Source of the DNA: Phoronis ovalis
Taxonomy: Eukaryota > Phoronida > Phoronidae
Reading direction: 5' to 3'
Assembly: GCA_028565635.1 (NCBI GenBank)
Contig: JAOXYB010017950.1
Coordinates: 1-18,502, forward strand
Length of the DNA: 18,502 nt
Position 1 is the stretch's first letter. Every line of letters starts with the position of its first letter. Positions 1 to 18,502 of this stretch are shown piece after piece. Both the position numbers and the translations under genes were made by a program. The notes under the pieces were generated by a model. The model made no database searches and was not told the DNA's origin. It saw nothing but the letters and a program-made list of their open reading frames with translations.

Positions 1-451
1 TTTAATATAAACAATATTGAAACAGTATCACGTGAAAGACCAATACAATGCTGTATATCCTATAGATAGGATAAACATCAAAAAAGTGTGTGATATTTGA
101 AAACACAATTAAGTATAATTTAGAAAAGAATAAGATGTTTACTGATGAAAAAAGAATAAGTAAAAACAATTTAGTTTTCTGTTTATTTCATGTCCCCTAT
201 TTGAGATTTGAAGATGCTGTTTAGCATTAATTTTAACTGCCTTTATTAGATAGAATTTTGATTTTCTATCAAGAAAGTGAAGAACTCCCAGAGTTTGACT
301 AGGTTGGCTTTTTGCTTTGAAGATACAACAATCAAAACTGAAAACACAGAAACCCTATTCACACATGTAAGTCCCAATTTAATTTACAGTTTAACAAAAA
401 CAAATGCAGAAAACACAAACTATATACTTTCAAAACATCTCTATCTCATAC
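1..451 (-). other. alpha-actinin intron after exon 6 (partial)
   Basis: AT-rich intronic sequence below the exon 6 donor. I searched the minus strand for the last CH2 segment that should follow and saw nothing convincing. A plus-strand open frame at 277-537 overlaps exon 6 antisense and looks like a shadow. Confidence 0.7.
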
Positions 452-15011
<14,560 letters not shown>

Positions 15012-15260
15012 CTTCGTCCCTGATGTCTATCTTAGGAGCTGCTACGGGCCTTCTATCACTTATATTCAGCCTGTTCCAAGGCTTTCACTCGCAAGTACGT
15101 TACTGACACACACCGCCCCGCCAGGAAAGGTGTGGTCACGTGGGCATACTTCGTGAGCTCTCGGTTATTGTCGTTTCTTCCTGTTTCCGGTACCTGTTGT
15201 CACTAGACGTCGCCCCGATACATACAATACATTGGGCCTGAAGTAACTTTAGGAAAGTAT
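15012..15260 (-). promoter_or_regulatory. alpha-actinin 5' UTR and proximal promoter region
   Basis: The only clearly GC- and CpG-richer island outside exons, directly upstream of the actinin ATG. Motifs seen are a GC box (15113-15122, GGCGGGGCGG on the minus strand), a CACGTG E-box (15137-15142) and adjoining ETS-like cores CCGGAA and AGGAA (15178-15190, minus strand). No convincing TATA box is positioned to fix a start, and I cannot place the transcription start. Confidence 0.6.
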
Positions 15261-16228
15261 AAAGTGCAGTTGACATTTAGAAATTGGGTATAAGGCTATC
15301 ACTAGCAATGTCATTTAACCAAAATAACCGCTGTTTACTGCTGTACTATCAGATTTTTGCAACACAATTAAACTATCAAACACATTTTGCTTTATATGTT
15401 TCTACAAACAAGACATATATGCATCACTCATAAATGTGAAACTGACAGGAGGTTTAGTTCTAAATAAATATTGTTTTAATGAAAATGTTTATGAAGGCAT
15501 TACTTTGATATTATTTTGTTGTTATACATAAATACGATCTTGATTTTATTTTATCAAATGATAATGACAGTGAAAGTAAACATTCCTGCATTAATTCCAA
15601 GTTTTAAATTTAGAGCCTAGTTAAGAGCCTTGTCTTCATTAGAAATTTACAACCTTTATTCGAAAATGTGGATTACTTGTGCAATTATCTGAAACTGGTT
15701 GGGTGTTTCATATTCTATAACCCTCAAACAATTTTAATTACAAAAGCAATCACAAAGAATAACAGCTGAGTAATTTACTGGTATTATATTTCATTTGATT
15801 CTCAACAAAAGTATAATGGCTCCATGATTCATGTACGTCACATACCCATCACAATTAACAATAACTTTGTTGCTTGATATGCAAATATCAAACATTTAAA
15901 CATCCAAACTTTATCCTTTTCAAAGTTAACAAAAAAGTGTTTTTACAAGAAAAATGGCGGAGGTTGTATTAAGCTATGGGCGTATTTCTAGCAACTTTAC
16001 AAATTGATTATCATGAATACTGATATCACTGGGAAAGATGCCTTTATTTATTATTACATTAATAACTGGGACCTGATATTATCAAACAATCAGGTTTAAA
16101 AAACATCAAATGCGATTAAATACTAAACCAGGCATGATTAAAATAACCTGGCATGATTAAAAAAAAAATCACTGGTTACACTTTGTGTGATGCTGATCAG
16201 CAGGTAAAACATGCATTTATAACCAGAA
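15261..16228. other. intergenic region between DCAF5-like and alpha-actinin genes
   Basis: AT-rich sequence with no credible gene. It includes a near-duplicate of about 17 bp (AACC[A/T]GGCATGATTAAA at about 16126-16161) and alternative AATAAA signals at 16043-16052 for the DCAF5-like gene. The distance from the DCAF5-like stop to the actinin start codon is about 1.7 kb, compact for two genes of this size. Confidence 0.7.
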
Positions 16229-16234
16229 TTTATT
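16229..16234 (-). terminator. candidate poly(A) signal of the DCAF5-like gene
   Basis: AATAAA on the minus strand, about 470 bp past the stop codon. Two overlapping AATAAA hexamers at 16043-16052 are alternatives. The hexamer is expected by chance in AT-rich DNA, so this is tentative. Confidence 0.4.
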
Positions 16235-16702
16235 TAACCCACCTCCCACCTGTCCCATCTCTCCACCATTGTCCATTTATGATGCACTAGAGTTTGTCTC
16301 TGAGTAACATGTGAACATTAGGGTTGGACAAATGGCTAGGCTGCCGGGACTGGTCTGACAATATTACAAATGGTCAGAAAGATACGAAAAATGGTAATCC
16401 AGTGTCTGAAAACAGGTTCATAACATAGGGAAAACACCTTCTTTCACAGAATACACCTAAAAAAAAATCCTTAAGGAGCAGAAGGCCAGTAGCAGAATTA
16501 TATAGATATTTGTTGTTATTTATGTACAGAGCCAGCACCAATCCTATAATTATTATAATTGTACATGAAGCGATGGGATGACATCATTGAGTGCAATGAT
16601 CCTTAGTTTTCTCATCTATCAGATGGTGTTAAATATCCAGATGACTAAAAATTTCCTCATAAATATCTATGGTAAATCTAGCATGCATTACATAGTATAC
16701 AT

Positions 16703-17875
16703 CTATTTCTTTTTCTTCTTCAATGATCTTTCCTCACCACTTGAATTCTCATCATTACTCTGTTTTCTGTATTGCCTCCTAGCTCTTTCAACTCTATTTT
16801 TAAAACGTTTAAATTCAGTCCATAGTGGCTCGCCACTACTGGCATTGCTACCATTAGCTTGAGATGTACTGCATGAAGGTTCACTGTCTTCAAGACCAGT
16901 GTCTAACTCTTCACCTTGTAATCTTCCATTATTATAATCCATACATAATTTTCCTTTTGTGTTATCACTATGGTTCTTTATTGTAACCTTGACAGAGGTT
17001 CCAGTGTCACTAACAGGGATTGTATTACTCATTCCATTTTTACCTACTGATTTACTATTAAAACTTGCGTCCTCACAGGAGTCTGACTCACTGTCACTGT
17101 GTTCAGCACGATTCCTTAAGTATTGTAATTTTCTAATGTTAGCCTTCTGTTTTAGTTTTGCAGTTGACTTGGTTAACATCATTTGTCTAACATCATCTTC
17201 AAAATCAGAACTACTCAGAGAGGAGGTTGAGCTAACAGAAGATGAGCTTACAGTGGTAACATTATTAACCTTTGTGTCTGTGCACTTTGAAAGATCCGGT
17301 AGAGGTAATTTTGTTAAATAATCTTTCCTTTTCTCAGCGATTAGTTCTGAGACATGTCTCTGATTTGTTTCTGTATTATTTTCTTCCCGATCTGACATAG
17401 AATTCAGTTCCCTACGAACACCGTCAATTGCCTCAAGAATTTGTCTAGCTCCTAAAGCAACACTATCCAATGGCAGTAACACTGCATGAGATTCACTTTC
17501 AACCTCATTAGCACTGTCTGTAGTATTCTCATCTGCTACTTCCTCAGTAAAACTAGTATCTGAATCTGAATCTAATGCCTCAGTCCTCATTACAGCTTCG
17601 TATAGCTGTAAACGTGCTGAATCAGTAGTTTCATCAGCCTCTACATCAGAAATATTTCCACTGCTTGAACTCCAACCTTCCAATTCTCTTTGCACTAATG
17701 AATCAAAAAATGCAATCATTCTTGGATCTTCTTCTTTGTTTTCATGCGAGTAATCATGTGTCATTAACCCTTGTCCACCTCTTAGCATTAAACTTAAATA
17801 CTCGTCATGACTATAGATGGCTCTTTCACGATAACTTTCATTTTTAGTGACGCCTATAGAGAAAGGACTCCAGAT
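16703..17875 (-). CDS. DCAF5: DCAF5-like protein (DDB1- and CUL4-associated factor), last coding exon
   Basis: The exon opens after acceptor TTTGTAG (17877-17876) with IWSPFSIGVTKNESYRERAI and continues in frame to TAG at 16705-16703, giving 390 residues. The beginning looks like the end of a WD40 propeller (IWSPF). It is followed by SHDEYLSLMLRGGQGLMTHD and by EEDPRMIAFFDSLVQRELEG, a block I associate with DCAF5 just after its propeller. The rest is low-complexity and acidic/Ser-rich, with SESDSCED-type clusters, a run of Ser near 17215-17260 and a basic end (RRQYRKQ, SLKKKKK) like the charged C-terminus of DCAF5. DCAF5 proteins recruit substrates to CUL4-DDB1 E3 ligases. The tail is shorter than that of human DCAF5. 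An internal ATG at 17788 is not the start, because the frame is open and conserved back to the acceptor. The WD40 exons are off the right edge. Confidence 0.85.
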   Translation of the reverse strand: MWSPFSIGVTKNESYRERAIYSHDEYLSLMLRGGQGLMTHDYSHENKEEDPRMIAFFDSLVQRELEGWSSSSGNISDVEADETTDSARLQLYEAVMRTEALDSDSDTSFTEEVADENTTDSANEVESESHAVLLPLDSVALGARQILEAIDGVRRELNSMSDREENNTETNQRHVSELIAEKRKDYLTKLPLPDLSKCTDTKVNNVTTVSSSSVSSTSSLSSSDFEDDVRQMMLTKSTAKLKQKANIRKLQYLRNRAEHSDSESDSCEDASFNSKSVGKNGMSNTIPVSDTGTSVKVTIKNHSDNTKGKLCMDYNNGRLQGEELDTGLEDSEPSCSTSQANGSNASSGEPLWTEFKRFKNRVERARRQYRKQSNDENSSGEERSLKKKKK

Positions 17876-18502
17876 CTACAAATATACACAATTAGTTGAA
17901 TTTACTCTTAAATTTGTTATAATTATTGGTGAGGACATGATAAGGTAACATATATCTACATAATACTCATGGCCAATTACCCAAGTAGTTGGAGATAGAG
18001 GCTCTTGACAGACAACTTTTGGGCTTCAATTGCTTATACATTATAGTTCTGGTCTAATGTTTGTTTTATAGGTTTGAATCACATTACCTACAGCTATGTA
18101 ATACAAGAGGTCTGCGGGTACAGACAGATGCCCATCATATGATGTAGTTTCTTTAGTTGTAAAGCCATCTACGTCACCTGGCCTAATACACCTACCAACC
18201 TATGGCCTTAAATTCGTGAATCCACTTTCGAATCGTCCAGTCATCACTTAGTCTATCCCAAAATCGGCACTACGTAACATGCACTCTCGGGAACAAACAT
18301 GGCCACTAGTCAGCTATGTTGGAAGTAATTGGGGTCAAAATTATGTCTGACCTATACTTTGATCTGTACTTATCCTGTACCGAATATGAAGATGATCCGA
18401 CAAAAACCAAAGCTCTTATTGCGAACCAGCATCTCAAGAACAAACATGGCCACCAGTCAGCCATCTTGGAAGTTATCCAGGTCAAAATTACAGCCGATCT
18501 GC
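17876..18502 (-). other. intron of the DCAF5-like gene (partial)
   Basis: Begins at the acceptor of the last coding exon and runs off the window. I found no WD40-encoding exon on the minus strand. The right-hand part carries the 147-bp-spaced repeat. Confidence 0.65.
18291..18502. repeat. two diverged repeat units, 147-bp spacing, cut by the window edge
   Basis: GAACAAACATGGCCAC begins at 18291 and again at 18438. About 65 bp after each start align well (AGTCAGC, TTGGAAGT, GGTCAAAATTA), and the sequence just before each copy is also related. This may be the edge of a longer tandem array or part of a dispersed element. Confidence 0.65.

Noticed and set aside
15951-16007. AAAATGGCGGAGG, a YY1-like motif with a short ATG frame of 18 codons on the plus strand
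   Set aside because: No donor or longer frame follows convincingly, and a single motif in intergenic DNA is weak evidence for a gene start.
16959-17321. Open frame of 120 codons on the plus strand
   Set aside because: It lies antisense to the DCAF5-like exon and is leucine/serine-rich because it mirrors the Ser/acidic coding strand.

Overview
The window is nuclear DNA from an animal, most likely an invertebrate. It is strongly AT-rich, coding sequence is split into short exons with GT-AG introns (several only 79-341 bp), and DNA-transposon debris and low-complexity repeats fill the introns. The two genes I recognise are metazoan cytoskeleton and ubiquitin-ligase genes. I cannot name the phylum. 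All genes found are on the minus strand, so they read from high to low coordinates.

Right end (16703-17875): the last coding exon of a DCAF5-like gene (substrate receptor of CUL4-DDB1 ubiquitin ligases). It encodes a 390-residue, Ser/Asp/Glu-rich C-terminal tail; the WD40 exons lie beyond the window. The flanking intron (17876-18502) carries two diverged copies of a repeat at 147-bp spacing. Candidate poly(A) signals lie at 16229-16234 and 16043-16052.

Middle (14907 to about 15240): a CpG-richer island holds the promoter and first coding exon of alpha-actinin. Intron 1 (3964-14906, about 10.9 kb) contains a 325-bp PIF/Harbinger-type MITE with a TTA target duplication, a foldback element of about 1 kb with two arms of more than 400 bp, a second smaller inverted repeat, a decayed minisatellite, some regulatory-like motifs, and one exon-like segment (10509-10580) that could be an alternative first exon.

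Left end (452-3963): seven further alpha-actinin exons encode CH1 and most of CH2 of the actin-binding domain. The main discovery is here. The two consecutive exons that begin CH2 are each present twice in tandem (4a/4b of 88 nt, then 5a/5b of 79 nt), with equal lengths, matching phases and intact splice sites. Either member of each pair gives an in-frame product and including both shifts the frame, so the layout predicts two adjacent clusters of mutually exclusive exons and up to four actin-binding-domain isoforms from one gene. The rest of actinin (end of CH2, spectrin repeats, EF-hands) lies past the left edge.

DCAF5 and alpha-actinin lying next to each other, same strand, DCAF5 upstream, matches the human DCAF5-ACTN1 arrangement at 14q24 as I remember it, suggesting old conserved microsynteny. 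Most other open frames in the window are chance or antisense frames.
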